Below the pieces are notes generated by a model that was not told where the DNA came from, made no database searches, and saw only the letters and a program-made list of their open reading frames with translations. Shown piece after piece: positions 33,775 through 45,992 of a stretch of DNA of 64,000 nucleotides. This DNA comes from Carex sylvatica (taxonomy: Eukaryota > Streptophyta > Magnoliopsida > Poales > Cyperaceae): NCBI GenBank assembly GCA_964058845.1, contig CAXKVR010000415.1:21411-85410 (forward strand), given 5' to 3'. Each line of letters starts with the position of its first letter. The stretch's first letter is position 1. Position numbers and translations under genes: made by a program.

Positions 33775-35649
33775 TACAACTCACCTCAGAAGGTCCGAAA
33801 TGAATTCGTCCGGTGCTACGAATCTTAACTTTACTTTTGGACTCTTGGGCTCTGAACACGAATCTCAATTGATTTTATTTGTTCAAATATATGTTCTGCC
33901 TTCGCTCTGAAGCATCTGACGTACATATGTTTGCAAATTCTTTCATACGAGGCTTATATTAGATTTTATTTGTGCAACGACGGATGCGCAGAACAATTTC
34001 TGCAGAGCCTGCGTCACACTGTACAGACGAAGTGGGCCCGCTGACAGAGCCTCGTGGTGGCAAGTCAGTAGTGGGTCCAGTTGAAGGTACAGTCGCTGTC
34101 TCGGCTGACAAAATTGGGGACCGTACTTATTGGGTCTGGTCTGGGCACGAGTGGAGACCTAATTCTCAGATCCGTCTCGTTTTTTGTAAGATTTAGCCAA
34201 CTTTCTTCTGCTTGAGCATGATTGACATGTCACAAGAGGGGAACAACTTCGCTGTTCTTTAAATAGAAGAGCATAACTCTGTTATTCAAAATTAGATTGT
34301 TAGATTTTTTATGCACAGATCTCAACATAAATGAACGATTCGCTTTTAAAATAACAGAGTCCTGCTCTTCTATTTGAAGAGCAGCGGAATTGAATCTCAC
34401 AAGAGGACGGGATCCACCACCTGATATAGAACAAGTCTAGGTACTAGGGAACAAGTCTCGATCTTGTTGACAACTTGACATCAGTTACTTTTGAGGGATA
34501 GGGATATGCATTTTCATAGTCATATGTGTCTTGATTAATTCCTGTCTCCTCTTTTTTGAACATTCTATAATGCAACGGGTTACTAGTTACTACTGAGATT
34601 CAGTTTTTAAACGATTTGAGTTCGTGAAAATTTTCATCAACTGGCTCTTTATGAATCGGATGATTTTCCAACAAATTTACTTACATATCGCTTAGTGAAA
34701 ATCCTCAATCCGAATATTAGTAATATAATAATTCAATATTATGAAAACTAATTTTTATATCTCAGTTTGTAAAACTGGACCGAGCTATATAAAATTAATT
34801 TTGAATAATATGCAAGAGAAAAAAAAAACTCTTCTGATTTTTTTGCCTAATCACATATTCCGTTATTTTCTTTTGAAACCCGTAGACTGAAATACGTTTT
34901 ACATGGTGCTTTTTGTAGAAATTAGAATACCACTGCTGTTTGCAAAAGAAAAAAGATCACTACTGATGTGAAATATGGTGAGGTCTGAAGTCTGAACTGA
35001 CCATAAAAGGAGGGAGAGAACATGAAGCTTGTCAGCCCATATTTTTAGCTGGTCTCCTTAAAGTCTAACATTAGTACTCTGGCCCCTTCTCTCCGAGCAA
35101 ACCCCATGATTTCAAGTTTTCAACTCAACGCTAATAACCGCGTGAGAGAGACGCTGTGTCATTCTTACAGGCTTACAAGCAGTAGTTGCCAAACCTGTAA
35201 TAGTAATAATGAAAATAATAATAAATCAAAGAGGTACGATGCTCACCCTTTTTACAGCACTGGCAAAGTTTCAGAGAGACATAGCGAAGTTGATTTCATT
35301 AGATTATATAGTTAATTTTCATTCGTTGAGCATAAATTTCTATGTAATTTCCTCCGTTCGGTCAGATGTTGAATCTTCTTTTCATCCTGTATGTGGAAAG
35401 TCTCATATCTAAAAAAATGATCCTACACAGCTGCACTCCTTTACCATTAAAATGATGTTAATATGAACTTAAAACTTGTAAGCGAGGAGCCACACTTTCA
35501 AATTATAAGAGTCAAATTTAAATGGAGATCAATCGTATAAAATTTTCATGATATGTATGAGAATCAATTTTACAATATCTATATAAAAATCATATATAAG
35601 CACAATTTGTTTTGAAAACAAATGAGATCAATTGACACCTGTGCACAAC
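33775..35649. other. Spacer around a small MITE, no gene recognised
   Basis: Contains the MITE at 34240-34396. The stretch 33960-34190 has a more balanced composition and a 74-codon frame, but I recognise no protein. The rest is AT-rich. Confidence 0.35.
34240..34396. mobile_element. Small MULE-type MITE (157 bp)
   Basis: The arms pair as GCTGTTCTTTAAATAGAAGA with the inverse of TCTTCTATTTGAAGAGCAGC. A perfect 10-bp TSD, TCACAAGAGG, lies at 34230-34239 and 34397-34406. Confidence 0.85.
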
Positions 35650-35660
35650 ATGTGCATGTG

Positions 35661-36363
35661 TCTAAGATCTAGATACAGTGGGAGGTGTAGGGGGGCCTAA
35701 GATCTGGAAATTGACCGCATCAGGTTTTTTATTGGTACCTTTATTTTTCACAGCACGGGCATTATTTCATTTGTACACGGTAGACTATGGAAAATAAAGG
35801 TACCAATGAAGGTGAGAATATTCATTTGGCTCATGCTGAATAACAAAGTTCTAACACAATAAGTTCTCACGTCAAGGAGATGTGCGGTGCAGAGGGGATG
35901 TTATCTATGTGCGGCGAATAGGATGGAGACGAGAAACTACATCATGTGGGATTGCACATATGCAACCAGGTTCTGAATAGGACTGCAGGCACAACATAAC
36001 ATTACACCTGCAGGGGCATCTAACATACTGATACTGTTAAAATCGGATTGCAAACGACAAAGATATAAAGGAGGCGGTGGGATGTCATCTGGGTGACAGG
36101 TGCATGGGCATTGGAGGGAGATGAACATAAGATTCATCTCCGAGAAGCGAAAAATAGTGGGTCATCTCATCAATGGCACATGAATAGAGATTGAGAAGTG
36201 GTTAGACAATAGTTCACCATGTTAGTGGTAAGATAGGATTGGCAACAAGTTTTTCCATGAATATAGATATTTTGGAAGAACTTATGCTAAAAAAACCTTT
36301 TGTAATTATTATTTTTTATTAATATATTTGTTGCTGGCTTTGTCGACAACCATAAAAAAAAAA
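35661..36363 (+). mobile_element. 5'-truncated LINE 3' end with TSD
   Basis: A broken frame near 35790-35950 reads PMKVRIFIWLMLNNKVLT, a stop, then a decayed zf-RVT zinc knuckle: the C-terminal end of LINE ORF2. The element ends in poly(A) at about 36353-36363. An 11-bp TSD, ATGTGCATGTG, lies at 35650-35660 and 36364-36374. About 700 bp were inserted. Confidence 0.88.
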
Positions 36364-36399
36364 ATGTGCATGTGCCTCTCCTTACAAGGATAGTTTGTG

Positions 36400-36690
36400 A
36401 CCTTAGCTCATATATTTACTGCATCAAATTTCAAGTGACAGATTTAAACTGTTAAAATCTATTTACTTTTCTTAGTGATGTATTTATAAATTTTTCTATT
36501 TTTATTTAGTATAGGAAAAACAATAATGAAAAATGATTACATTAACTAACTCATAAACTTTAAATTTCCTTAACACTTGAATTTTTACTAAACGCATTTA
36601 AAAATTTAAAATGTAAATGTACATTTGAAATCGCTCCAATAAAATTTAATGTTAAACTCACCATCTTAATAAGCTTAAATATATAGTAGA
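36400..36690. mobile_element. Decayed MULE-type foldback MITE
   Basis: Recognisable but eroded copy of the 16128-16541 family: TTTAAACTGTTAAAATC, TTAGTGATGTATTTATAAAT, TTTAGTATA, then inverted counterparts ending AACTCACCATCTTAATAAGC. The ends are too eroded to place exactly. Confidence 0.5.
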
Positions 36691-37141
36691 TTCACTCTGT
36701 AAAATGTATTCCATGTCTAAATACCGAAGAAGTATATCTAATTATCTAATAGCACAGAAGCGCATACATTTATCAAATTTGGGTATAAAGAATGAGGTCA
36801 ATATTTTAATTTGACCGTGTTTAAACATTATGTACTAGTGAGATTTATGTTTCACATCCATAAAAAATTAAAAAATATAAGAATCGTCCTATTATTAACT
36901 CTCAAATCTACAATTTATATAAAATTATATATATTTTGAAACTTTTTTTTACTATTTTCGAAACCGGATCAATGCCAATATATGGCAATATCAAATTTAG
37001 TACCTGACTCCCATTCAAAATTTTCTTTAACCCATCGCTGCTTACCAATACGCAATACATTCATTTTTTAAGAATTTTTGGCCATAAGTCACTCTATATG
37101 TAGATGTTTATGTATATATGTATATTTTTATTTCTAATAAT

Positions 37142-37418
37142 CACAGTGATAGATGAATTATTCGCATTTGGTTCGATGATGTCAAAAATTCGTGATTCGA
37201 AAATAATTCGGAAATGATTCTAAATTTTCCGGATCAGAGATCTCAGTCATGCAAGAGAGCAAAAAAAACCAAACAAAAATGTTATGGAAAAAATTCGCGA
37301 ATAATTCGGAAAATTTGGAATTTTTTTGTAAAATTTGTGAATTATTCGGGTTTAATTCGGTTCGGCATCACAAAAAAACCGAATTATTCGCGTTTAATTT
37401 GTGAATCCTGTGACTATG
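37142..37418. mobile_element. hAT MITE (277 bp)
   Basis: Ends CACAGTGATAGATGAATTA and, inverted, CATAGTCACAGGATTCACAA (imperfect). Perfect 8-bp TSD CTAATAAT at 37134-37141 and 37419-37426. The interior is full of AATTATTCG/CGAATAATT motifs. Confidence 0.78.
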
Positions 37419-37452
37419 CTAATAATTATTGTATACAATAACATATATGAAA

Positions 37453-37960
37453 TAGGGGTGTTTATCGGTTTGGTTCGGTTCAAACCAAAATAAGCAAATC
37501 AAAGTGTAAATCAATTTAAAAAAAAAACAAACTGAACCGGATTGAAATAGAATAAGAATCAAACTGAACAAAACGAAGAAAGTTTCGGACCGAACAAATC
37601 GAAGTAAATTTGGATTTGTTCGGTTGAACCAAAGTTAGATATTAATCATAAAAATAAATATTTTGAATTTTTTTAAAGATGAATTTAATTTTTTTTTGGT
37701 TTGGTTTAACATGTTTTAAATCAAACCAAATAATATACATCATGTCGTAATTTTTGAATATATTTAAATTTTTCGTTCGAACGTGAGATGGGTTTAAAAT
37801 TTTTGGTTAGTTCAATCTAACTGGTTAAAAAAAAAAATTAACATAACTAAATTATTAAGCTGGTTTTAGAAAAAACGAACTGATTCATTTAACTGAAAAA
37901 AAAATGAACTCTCTCGACTCGGATTAAAACTAATTAAATCGGACCCGATTAACACCCCTA
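37453..37960. mobile_element. Ac-like non-autonomous hAT (508 bp)
   Basis: Ends TAGGGGTGTTTATCGGTTTG and, inverted, TAGGGGTGTTAATCGGGTCC. Internal GGTTTGGTTCGG/CCGAAC motifs. Flanking octamers match at only 5 of 8 bases. No ORF. Confidence 0.72.
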
Positions 37961-38319
37961 ATCCAAAATAGTTTTTAGTCGTATCTTTATATATTGTATT
38001 AATAAATAAAAAAACTCTATTCTCACCTGTATCTAAAAAGCTAATAAAATATATATATATATATATATACGCGTACCCGCTGCATCAAATACAATACGGA
38101 TCATATAAACGCTTAAAAGAATCCATCGACACTCCTACTCGGACACCCTCACACCTACCCGAATGGATCCAGAGGAAATTGGGCCTTTCTTTTCATATTG
38201 GTCGATACAGATCTGACTGATCTTCTGCGTTAAAATAATAAGATAAAAATCTTTACTGTCTGATATAAAACAAAAGAATCAAAATATATAATCCCTACCC
38301 ATGGAAGGGAGCCGCGACG

Positions 38320-38514
38320 GGAATGAAATCTATTGCGATCTAAATTGGATGAACAGTATCTTAAAATCTTTATTTTTTTAAATCTAACCGTTTTACTTTT
38401 TTTGTACACGCATCTTCAAATAACTAGTTTTTCTATATATATATTTTAAAATAAATTAACAATTAGATTTAAAAAAGTAGAGATTTCAGAATACTGTTCA
38501 GCAAATTTGTTTCC
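38320..38514. mobile_element. MULE-type MITE (195 bp), GGAAACAAATTTGCTG family
   Basis: The right end, inverted, reads GGAAACAAATTTGCTGAACA; the left is GGAATGAAATCTATTGCGAT. Flanks GCCGCGACG (38311-38319) and GCCGCAACG (38515-38523) match at 8 of 9. The interior (AAATCTAACCGTTTTACTTT, GTACACGCATCT) is shared with 42493-42678. Confidence 0.8.
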
Positions 38515-38830
38515 GCCGCAACGAACCAAATGTCTGGCCCTATTGTTAAATTATTTCACCCTATTGTTAAATTTATAATCTTTACTGTCAATGTCAGTTG
38601 ACTTTTCTTTAATTGAATTGGGTTTTTTTATTTTTTTCAAATCATTATGCTACACTATAAAGACTAGTTCGGTAAATCAATGAATAATGTTATCCGAATA
38701 TTATAAAGAAATAATATGAACAATGTTATTGGGATGTGTCTGAAATCTGAATACTACTGTATAGTATAATATTCGAAATAAAATAAATATTGTTTGATAA
38801 AAATTGCTTAAACGTTCGAATAGTAAAAAA

Positions 38831-39947
38831 CACTGTTATTAAAATCGGACCGGACCGGATAAATGGACCGGAATAAATCGGATCCGGAGACAAATCCGGT
38901 TCGGTTCTAATAAAGGACTGAATATGCATATAGACTGAAAGAAAATAAAAAAATTGGACAGTTTTCACAAAAACCAATGAACCGGTTTGAGTTGGTTTTT
39001 TCGTTCTTAAAATTTTAAAGTTTGAATCATGCGTGAACTCTCAGGTTTGAGTTGGTTCTTTCATTTGTTGCTTAAATTGCTTTTACCTTTTCAACAAAAA
39101 AAAGTGAAAAACAACTAACATGGATTAATCCGTAAACAACTCTATGTTGTCTTTTGTGTTGCTATGGGGTATCATCTTTTAAACAATTACGTGTTCAATA
39201 GTTGCGTAACATTATTTTATAAAAAATAAAATTCAAACTGCACAATTTTTTTGAATATGGATCGTTAACGACTCATTTCTATAAAAATAAATGAAGAATT
39301 TATACGATGTTAATTTTTTAATTTTAAAATAAATGTATAAAACTTATAAAATCTCCTTCATATTTTACTTATTTAATATTAGAAATAAGCTCAATCGATA
39401 TTAAGCTTCACAAAAATATATTTCTTACATTTTGATACCAGTATTGTTATTAAATTTAGAGTTGGCTTCCACTATCCTGTTTAGTGTTTTTTAAAATCTT
39501 TAATTATTAATAATAATAAAAATCAAGATGTTGTATACGAGAATATATCTTAGTGACTTAATTGGACATATTTATGTTCTATAAAAAAATATTAAAGAGA
39601 AAACATATTAAAAGATACACATTTGATTATTGAATGCCAATTTATTCAGCTTTAAAATTGAATTTTTAGTCATTTAGCTTTATTGCTGATTTTTTTTATT
39701 CATAAGTCAAATTAAACTTTTATTTAATGTATTAGTTCAAAATATACATTTTTATATCCTTGCACTTAACTAAATTAATCAAGAGATAATACTTTCATTT
39801 TATTTGAACAAAAATATTTCTATTTATTAATATATTTAGTATTATTAAAAAATCAGCAGTTGAACCAGTTGACTCATTGGTCCGACCAGTAAACCATTGA
39901 CCTAAAGTATTACCGGGTCGATATCCGATCCAGTTCTGATAACATTG
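38831..39947. mobile_element. Non-autonomous hAT (1.12 kb)
   Basis: Ends CACTGTTATTAAAATCGGAC and, inverted, CAATGTTATCAGAACTGGAT. Perfect 8-bp TSD GTAAAAAA at 38823-38830 and 39948-39955. GGACCGGA-type subterminal motifs. No transposase frame. Confidence 0.82.
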
Positions 39948-40307
39948 GTAAAAAACAATGAATTGTAATAATGGTGATGGTGATGGTGATGATATAATAA
40001 AAATAATGAAAACAATATTAACAATATTAGAAAAAATATAAATATTATAAATAGTAAAAATGATACGATGATGATGATAAAAAATAATGTGAATTGTAAT
40101 AATAATTAAATAAATAACTCATAACAATAATTAATAATCCAATGGCTAAATACGTCCTAAAAATATTGTTTAATTTATCTTTTTTCTTCAATTAGACATG
40201 ATGTGACGCACCATTAACAGCAACGTTAAATAAACGTTAAATAAACTTTCAATATACAAAATCTCAGAAATTACGAGAAAAACAAGATTGTTTGCACCTG
40301 TCGGAAG

Positions 40308-41092
40308 TAGGACTGGTAAAAAAAGCTCGTGGTCCGCTTGGTATTCGCTCGTGACTCGATCGGTAACAGCTCGTTTGTTAGTGAATCGAGTTAAAATTAG
40401 CTCGCTCGCTACATACTCGAGCCAGAATTAATGAGTTTGAGTTTGACCTAGCTCGGCATGAGCCAGTTCGGTCGTTAACGAGCTATTTAATATACATAGT
40501 TTAATAGTTTAATCGGACCCGTTCACTTCAAATTGGGGATATTATGGTCTATGGATGTTATAGCCAGTGTTATGACAATTACACTTTGAACTGTGTTTAA
40601 ATTGATTGGTAATTTTGTATGGAATATGTGTAAATTAATTATAAACAGTTAAGTTAATTTGTATGAATTTGTTTGATTTGGTATGCATGAATTTATTCTT
40701 TGAATATGTTTGTATGAATTTAGGATTTTGATATATTTGTATGTATGAATTTAGATGTAAACTTAATTTATAGTAGTTAATTTACTTAATTACAATTGAA
40801 TTAAGAGTATTCCTAAGTAATTAGTCATATAAATATTATTTTGTTTTAGCCATAATTGATAAGATGTGTTATGAAAATTTAAGATATAGCAGGAAAGAAA
40901 ATATACAAATTTATAAATCTGCCAAGCTAGTAACGAGCTAGCTCGGCTCGCTCGGACAAGCCACGAGTCGGTCTTGAGCAATAGTTTTAGCTCGGGACCT
41001 AAAATTCAAACTCGCTCGCTCAGCTTGATACACCAATAAGCCGAGTACGAGTATGGTCTAGCTCGCTCTTTAACAGCTTGTTGCTACCCCTA
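40308..41092. mobile_element. Non-autonomous hAT (785 bp), AGCTCG-rich ends
   Basis: Ends TAGGACTGGTAAAAAAAGCT and, inverted, TAGGGGTAGCAACAAGCTGT, with many AGCTCG/CGAGCT motifs in both subterminal regions. Perfect 8-bp TSD GTCGGAAG at 40300-40307 and 41093-41100. Confidence 0.88.
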
Positions 41093-41122
41093 GTCGGAAG
41101 AAGTGATTCACCTGTAGACTAA

Positions 41123-41193
41123 GGGCCTGTTCGGCCATTCAGTCTGAGTGAATTTTTTTTTCCAACGAGCACAGTAGTACACCGAACAGGCTC
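41123..41193. mobile_element. Very short Tourist-like MITE (71 bp)
   Basis: Ends GGGCCTGTTCGG and, inverted, GAGCCTGTTCGG, with TAA on both sides (41120-41122, 41194-41196). It lies 30 bp from the preceding hAT. Confidence 0.75.
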
Positions 41194-41478
41194 TAAACTT
41201 GTTCGAGTAATAATCTCCTCTGGTAAAAGATAGCCCATTAGACCGAATAATTTTGGAAAAGCGAAGTACAAAATAATTGGGTTCATATAGTTTCTTCATA
41301 GAAAGGTCCAATCTGGATTATGGGCCTTTTCCGTTGACTTCTCTTTTAGAGAATATTTTCCAATGCCAAAATGTTATCATTTTTCATTCAAGCTTGTAAA
41401 CTAGTTCAACAACATGTCCATTAACATTATATATAAGAATTCCCGATTGCTATTTTAGCAGTCAGCACCGATTGCATG

Positions 41479-41926
41479 TAGAGCTGCAAATGAATCGAAC
41501 TGAATCAAACTTATTTTAGTTTGAGTTTGATTTGAATTAATTTCAAATCAAATTTTTTATAAATTCAATTTCAAATCTTTTACGAACTTTTTTACGACAA
41601 GAAAGAGTGATCATAGTTGCCGAAAACGAGTGATCAAAGTCATCTAAGGTTTTAGAATTGAGAGCGAGAGTTACGACTTATGAGTTATGACTTATGGCTC
41701 GGCAGCCTTATGTTTTAACTTTTAAGTCATCAGCGAGCATAAATCATCAGTAGAAATCAACAGTTCATATTACTTTGAGATTCGAACTAGAATAATTTGC
41801 AAATCTATTTCGAACGAACTAGGTCCAGTTTGAATTTAATTTGAATTAATTTCAAACTTTTTTACGAATTTTTTCAAATCAAACTTGAAACGAATCACGA
41901 ACTACGAATTTTTGTGTGCAGCCCTA
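41479..41926. mobile_element. Probable hAT MITE (448 bp)
   Basis: Ends TAGAGCTGCAAATGAATCGA and, inverted, TAGGGCTGCACACAAAAATT. Subterminal TTTGAATTAATTTCAAA repeats in both halves. No matching octamers at the flanks. Confidence 0.6.
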
Positions 41927-42492
41927 TAGGTATCTATGCATGAAAGTAACCCCCAGCACACATGTAGACGTCATCCACCTTTGACAAAAGAATTAAAAAA
42001 ATATTCTATCAACTCAAAACAAAGTAAACAAAGTAAACATAATAAAAACTTCACAAAACCTCTGAACTAAGAGCTATTTCAAGGGATTTTATGCCAACCT
42101 TTTTTTACCAGTAAACAAAATTAACTATGAGTCTATGACATATAGACTCTGGCAAAATTAACATAGATACGTCCATTAAAAAGAAAATATAACTCTGGCA
42201 AAATTAAAACGATTGCGTGCAAAATTAATCCCATCTTCTTCTTCTTTTTTTTGAGAAAAGTTGGGTATTGCCACGGATTTCATTAGGAAATCATAGAAAT
42301 CATAGTTGCTCACTAAGGCCGGTACCCAAATGCTACCAGTCCTTTGTGAAAAGGTTATCACATCTAAGATTGAACAAAATAAAACTAAGCTAAAAAACAC
42401 CTGCGTACATGAACTATGAAGTACCCTACTACAACTACTTGTACCATAAAATCAAATGCAAACGAAGTGAAAACAGTACTTCATCCAAACAG

Positions 42493-42678
42493 AATAAAAT
42501 CTGCTGCGATCCGAATCTCTGCTACAGTACCTTGAAATCCCTGCTTTTTCTAATCTCACCGTTTATTTTTTTTAGTACACGCATCTCTAAATAGCTAGTT
42601 TTTCTGTGCACGCATCTAAAAAAAATCGACAGTTAGATTTGGAAAAACAGGGATACGGATCGCAGCAAATTTGTTTCC
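42493..42678. mobile_element. MULE-type MITE (186 bp), GGAAACAAATTTGCTG family
   Basis: Right end, inverted, GGAAACAAATTTGCTGCGAT; left AATAAAATCTGCTGCGATCC. Perfect 11-bp TSD CATCCAAACAG at 42482-42492 and 42679-42689. Sister of 38320-38514. Confidence 0.88.
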
Positions 42679-42689
42679 CATCCAAACAG

Positions 42690-43651
42690 GAAGTCATCAA
42701 AATAGCTAGACTAAACAAAATTTTAAACTACTATTATTCCCATCTTTACTTCTCAGAAAACTATTAACAATACAACTGATTTCTGATAGAGCCTTTGGAA
42801 GTAGGTCATTACATAACAAACAGTCTCATAACCATCAACTCAAGATGTGAAATTGTAATTTCAAAAACAGAATCAGGGATATGGAAAAAGAAAGAGGAAT
42901 ACATAATCCGACATATAAAAAACAGAAAATACTGAAGGAACTAGGCAAAAATAACCCGACCAGATTCTTATTCAATGAAGGTGAGATTCAAATCACAACC
43001 AAATAGATAAGAATTAAACCAATTCTTTTTGTTTGAAAGAAAAAGAGGACTCACTGACATAATTAGTACTGGTTCACCGTAACTTTACTTTCATGTTATT
43101 TTGCAAACCCCCACCCCAATCCCCCAGCATAATAAAGAAGCCCTCCTTTTGTTTATATCAACAAAATAAATGAATTGTGCTCCCTTGATATCTTGATCTT
43201 CAGGAGGTAAAACTACACAAGCTTATATGCAGATACACAAGTAAAATTAAAAAAAAAAAAGTTGGTAAAGGCAGCCAATGACATGCTGCCACATTGATAC
43301 GCCTGGAAAAAAATGTTTTCATCAAAATCAGGGTAAATTAAATCTTTCGTATGAAGCTTTTGTGTCCAAAAAGGCAAACCTCATCTCTACTAAGCAAAAA
43401 TATTAATTACCAATATTAAGAACAACTTTAGCAGAAAATTTCCAATAATTTGATTGAACTTGTACCACCACTACAACCGGTACTACACCATTATCCTACT
43501 CATACACTCACTCACTAGCCTCCTAAATAAGATAAGAGTTCTTATTCTATAAAACAAAAAAGATAAGACAACAAGAATGCCCAAAACACCAAACCACCTA
43601 CTGAACTTTGAATTTCAAATTTCAAAAATCAGTTATAAGGACCTTTTGAAT
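42690..43651 (-). other. Spacer and probable 3' region of the AT-hook gene
   Basis: AT-rich, without a recognised element. The part near 43400-43651 is probably the 3' UTR of the minus-strand AT-hook gene, or could hold a further small exon. Confidence 0.35.
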
Positions 43652-44080
43652 TTACCAGTCGATCCTGATGCCCGCCTCAGCTGCTCGCCTAGGTTTACTC
43701 TTTCGGCGGCTTCCGCTATGTCTGAAACCGTTAGCACGACCCACTACCTCAGCACCAGTCTGTGCCTCTGATTTGGTTTCTTCCTTCATTTGGGCCTGTT
43801 TCTTTCGCTTTTTCTTTGCGATTTCCTCAGCCTTCTTAGTTGATGTTACCGGAGTGGGTTTTGGATCGGCTTCAACCTTACCAGATCCGCTGTTCTCCTT
43901 CTGTTCCAACTCAACTTCAGGCTTTACTGATTCGTCCTCTTCTTCCTCGTCAGTTTCATCTTTTAGTGGCTTTTGAGGCCGCCCACGTCGCTTCTGTGTT
44001 GGAATCACCTCTTCAGGCCCACTACCTGTTTCGTCAGATCCGGTTGCAGCTTTCTTCCCCTTGCCCCTCCCTCTTCCCAT
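43652..44080 (-). CDS. Plant AT-hook nuclear protein
   Basis: 142 aa beginning MGRGRGKGKK. One clear AT-hook, KRRGRPQKPLK, is at about residues 30-40 (GRP core 33-35), which binds the minor groove of AT-rich DNA. An acidic stretch (DETDEEEEDES) follows, then a lysine-rich segment (KKAEEIAKKKRKKQ), and a conserved basic tail NGFRHSGSRRKSKPRRAAEA. I recognise this as a conserved plant AT-hook family of unknown function; nuclear location is inferred from composition. The ATG is preceded by a short UTR piece and an AG acceptor at 44111-44112, so a 5'-UTR intron is likely. A GTAAAT directly after GACTG at the 3' end could be a donor, in which case the last residue and stop would change. Confidence 0.75.
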   Translation of the reverse strand: MGRGRGKGKKAATGSDETGSGPEEVIPTQKRRGRPQKPLKDETDEEEEDESVKPEVELEQKENSGSGKVEADPKPTPVTSTKKAEEIAKKKRKKQAQMKEETKSEAQTGAEVVGRANGFRHSGSRRKSKPRRAAEAGIRIDW

Positions 44081-45240
44081 ACCTTTTGAATCAGAAGATG
44101 CTCATACAATCTGAAATTTTAAGTACAGAAAGAAACCGTATTGATTAGAAAAGGATTAGAATTAAAATAGAACAGTAATTGTGAGCAAGGATTGTTTATT
44201 CTAACTCCATATCAAATAAAGAAGCTACTAAATCAACTAAAATATACATATGAAAAAAGAACGAATATAAACAACTTTTTTGTACAATCTTAAGCATGAA
44301 ACTTCTAATTTGTTAACAGACCTTAATAAGTAAAGAAATCCTTGTGGAATATCAGAAACGTGAGCCTGAGAATATTCCAAGGTTATAAGCAATCAACAGA
44401 GCAGGAAACTTTAGATGGTATAAGATTGAACGGAACCTAAAGCTAATAAATATTGTCTCATATTTTTTTGAAGGGGATAAATATTATCCCATCAAAATCC
44501 AAACAAAGACAAAACCTTTTGACAGGAATAATCATGAGTTCTTCATTGATTAAGATAAGAGGTTCTCACTTCTCGGAGTGGATAATTTTGTTATGATAGA
44601 CTTAAGAAACCCCAAAAAAGGAAAAGAAAAGACAAATAATAATTATAGGATCGGAAGATTAGGACAAGTAAGTTTTGAGCTACGATTTGACAACTGACTG
44701 CTGACTTAACCTCAAATCTAATCCCTTACCAGAACATATGCGCCAAAATATGGAGATGCATGTCAATATTGATACCACAGAAATTCTAGCTTAAATCGGA
44801 ACAAAACCAAATCATCATCTCTCGACTTACAAGTTTCATAAAAGACGAGATAAATAAGACATAAGAACAAAATCAATCTCGGTTCTATAAGTTTTCTGAT
44901 TTGTAACAAAAACAAATGATTACTTCTTATACAGAATAAATAAAAAAGGGATGAATGAAGTACCAAATTTCTCTGAAGCAGATGAATTTGAGGCAGCGAA
45001 AGAGGAGTCTCTAATAAGAAAGATTTGAGCTTTGAGCGCACAAGTGCTTCACACTTGTAGAAAGAGAAACGAGAGGTTAAACAGCTGGAGGCTGCGTGTT
45101 GGATAGAGAACCAACAAAGAGAGAGAGGAGCGCAGAGAGGCAAAGAGAGATAAGAGAGGCAAGAGCTCAGAGAAAGAGAGAGAGGTCTGGCCAGAGCCAG
45201 AGAGGAGATGTCTCTCTTAAGTTTGGTACCCTCAATTTCG
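44081..45240 (-). other. Probable 5' UTR of the AT-hook gene with a UTR intron
   Basis: Reading on the minus strand, 45240-45060 is CT-rich (many CTCTCTCTTT runs), a usual feature of plant 5' UTRs. A donor GTACTT follows ...GAGAAATTTG at about 44963, and the acceptor TTTCAG is at about 44111. The intron would be about 850 bp, leaving about 30 nt before the ATG. Splicing is inferred from sequence only. Confidence 0.5.
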
Positions 45241-45992
45241 AAAAGCTTCCAGTTAAGAGAGGCTGGATCTATCCGGTACCTAACATTTCTTCTTGTAATC
45301 GCATAACTGAAGTCTCTCCTATTATTAAAAATGGAGAGGTGAAAATAAAATTTTGTTGCCGGTAACCACGTTGTTAAGGTCCTGTTTTGGACCACTTTTA
45401 TTATTTTCCATTTGTTTATTTGTCTAACCACAGACTCTCCCCCTTCCTCCCAACAAGCTATTACGTACTAATTTGATAAAATATAAACTATTGCTATTTT
45501 TTTAAGACAAAAGTGTTCATATGCGGTTCTTACTAAGGTAAAAAAAAAAAAATATGCATTTGATTTTGATCCGTAGCTCTCAGTATTCTGTATTAGAATT
45601 AATATTCAAGTCACTTGATTCTCGAATGCTAATAAATATTAAATAATAATACTGATATAACTCTTAAGCATGATTGTGATTTGTATGATGGGTCTTACCT
45701 CTCCGTTGCAAGAAGCCTTTCAAAGTAAATAAATGTCAAAAGTTTACAGAGCCTTGTTTCAAAAAGAAAATAATCTGAGGTTTGTTAATTTACATTAAGC
45801 AAGATTGTATTAGAAAGACATGATTTAAAGATAATTAAGATCTCATAACTTATCTTCAAAAATAAATTGTCTACAGGGTTCCTTTCTTCAAAATATTTAT
45901 CAAATAAATATTGAACTGTCCTCATAATTTTTAGCATAGAAAAAAATATCATAGCTCTGAAAACAAAATTGCAGAAATATATAATTTTGCAG
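45241..45992. other. Upstream region of the AT-hook gene
   Basis: AT-rich, no element recognised; presumably contains the promoter of the minus-strand AT-hook gene. Confidence 0.35.

Noticed and set aside
33972..34196. 74-codon frame in a GC-balanced stretch
   Set aside because: No recognisable family or UTR/splice context.
43668..43976. Plus-strand frames opposite the AT-hook gene
   Set aside because: Antisense shadows of a recognised coding region.
44763..45431. 222-codon minus-strand frame
   Set aside because: It overlaps the probable 5' UTR and UTR intron of the AT-hook gene, with serine/leucine-rich translation of CT repeats; no homology recognised.
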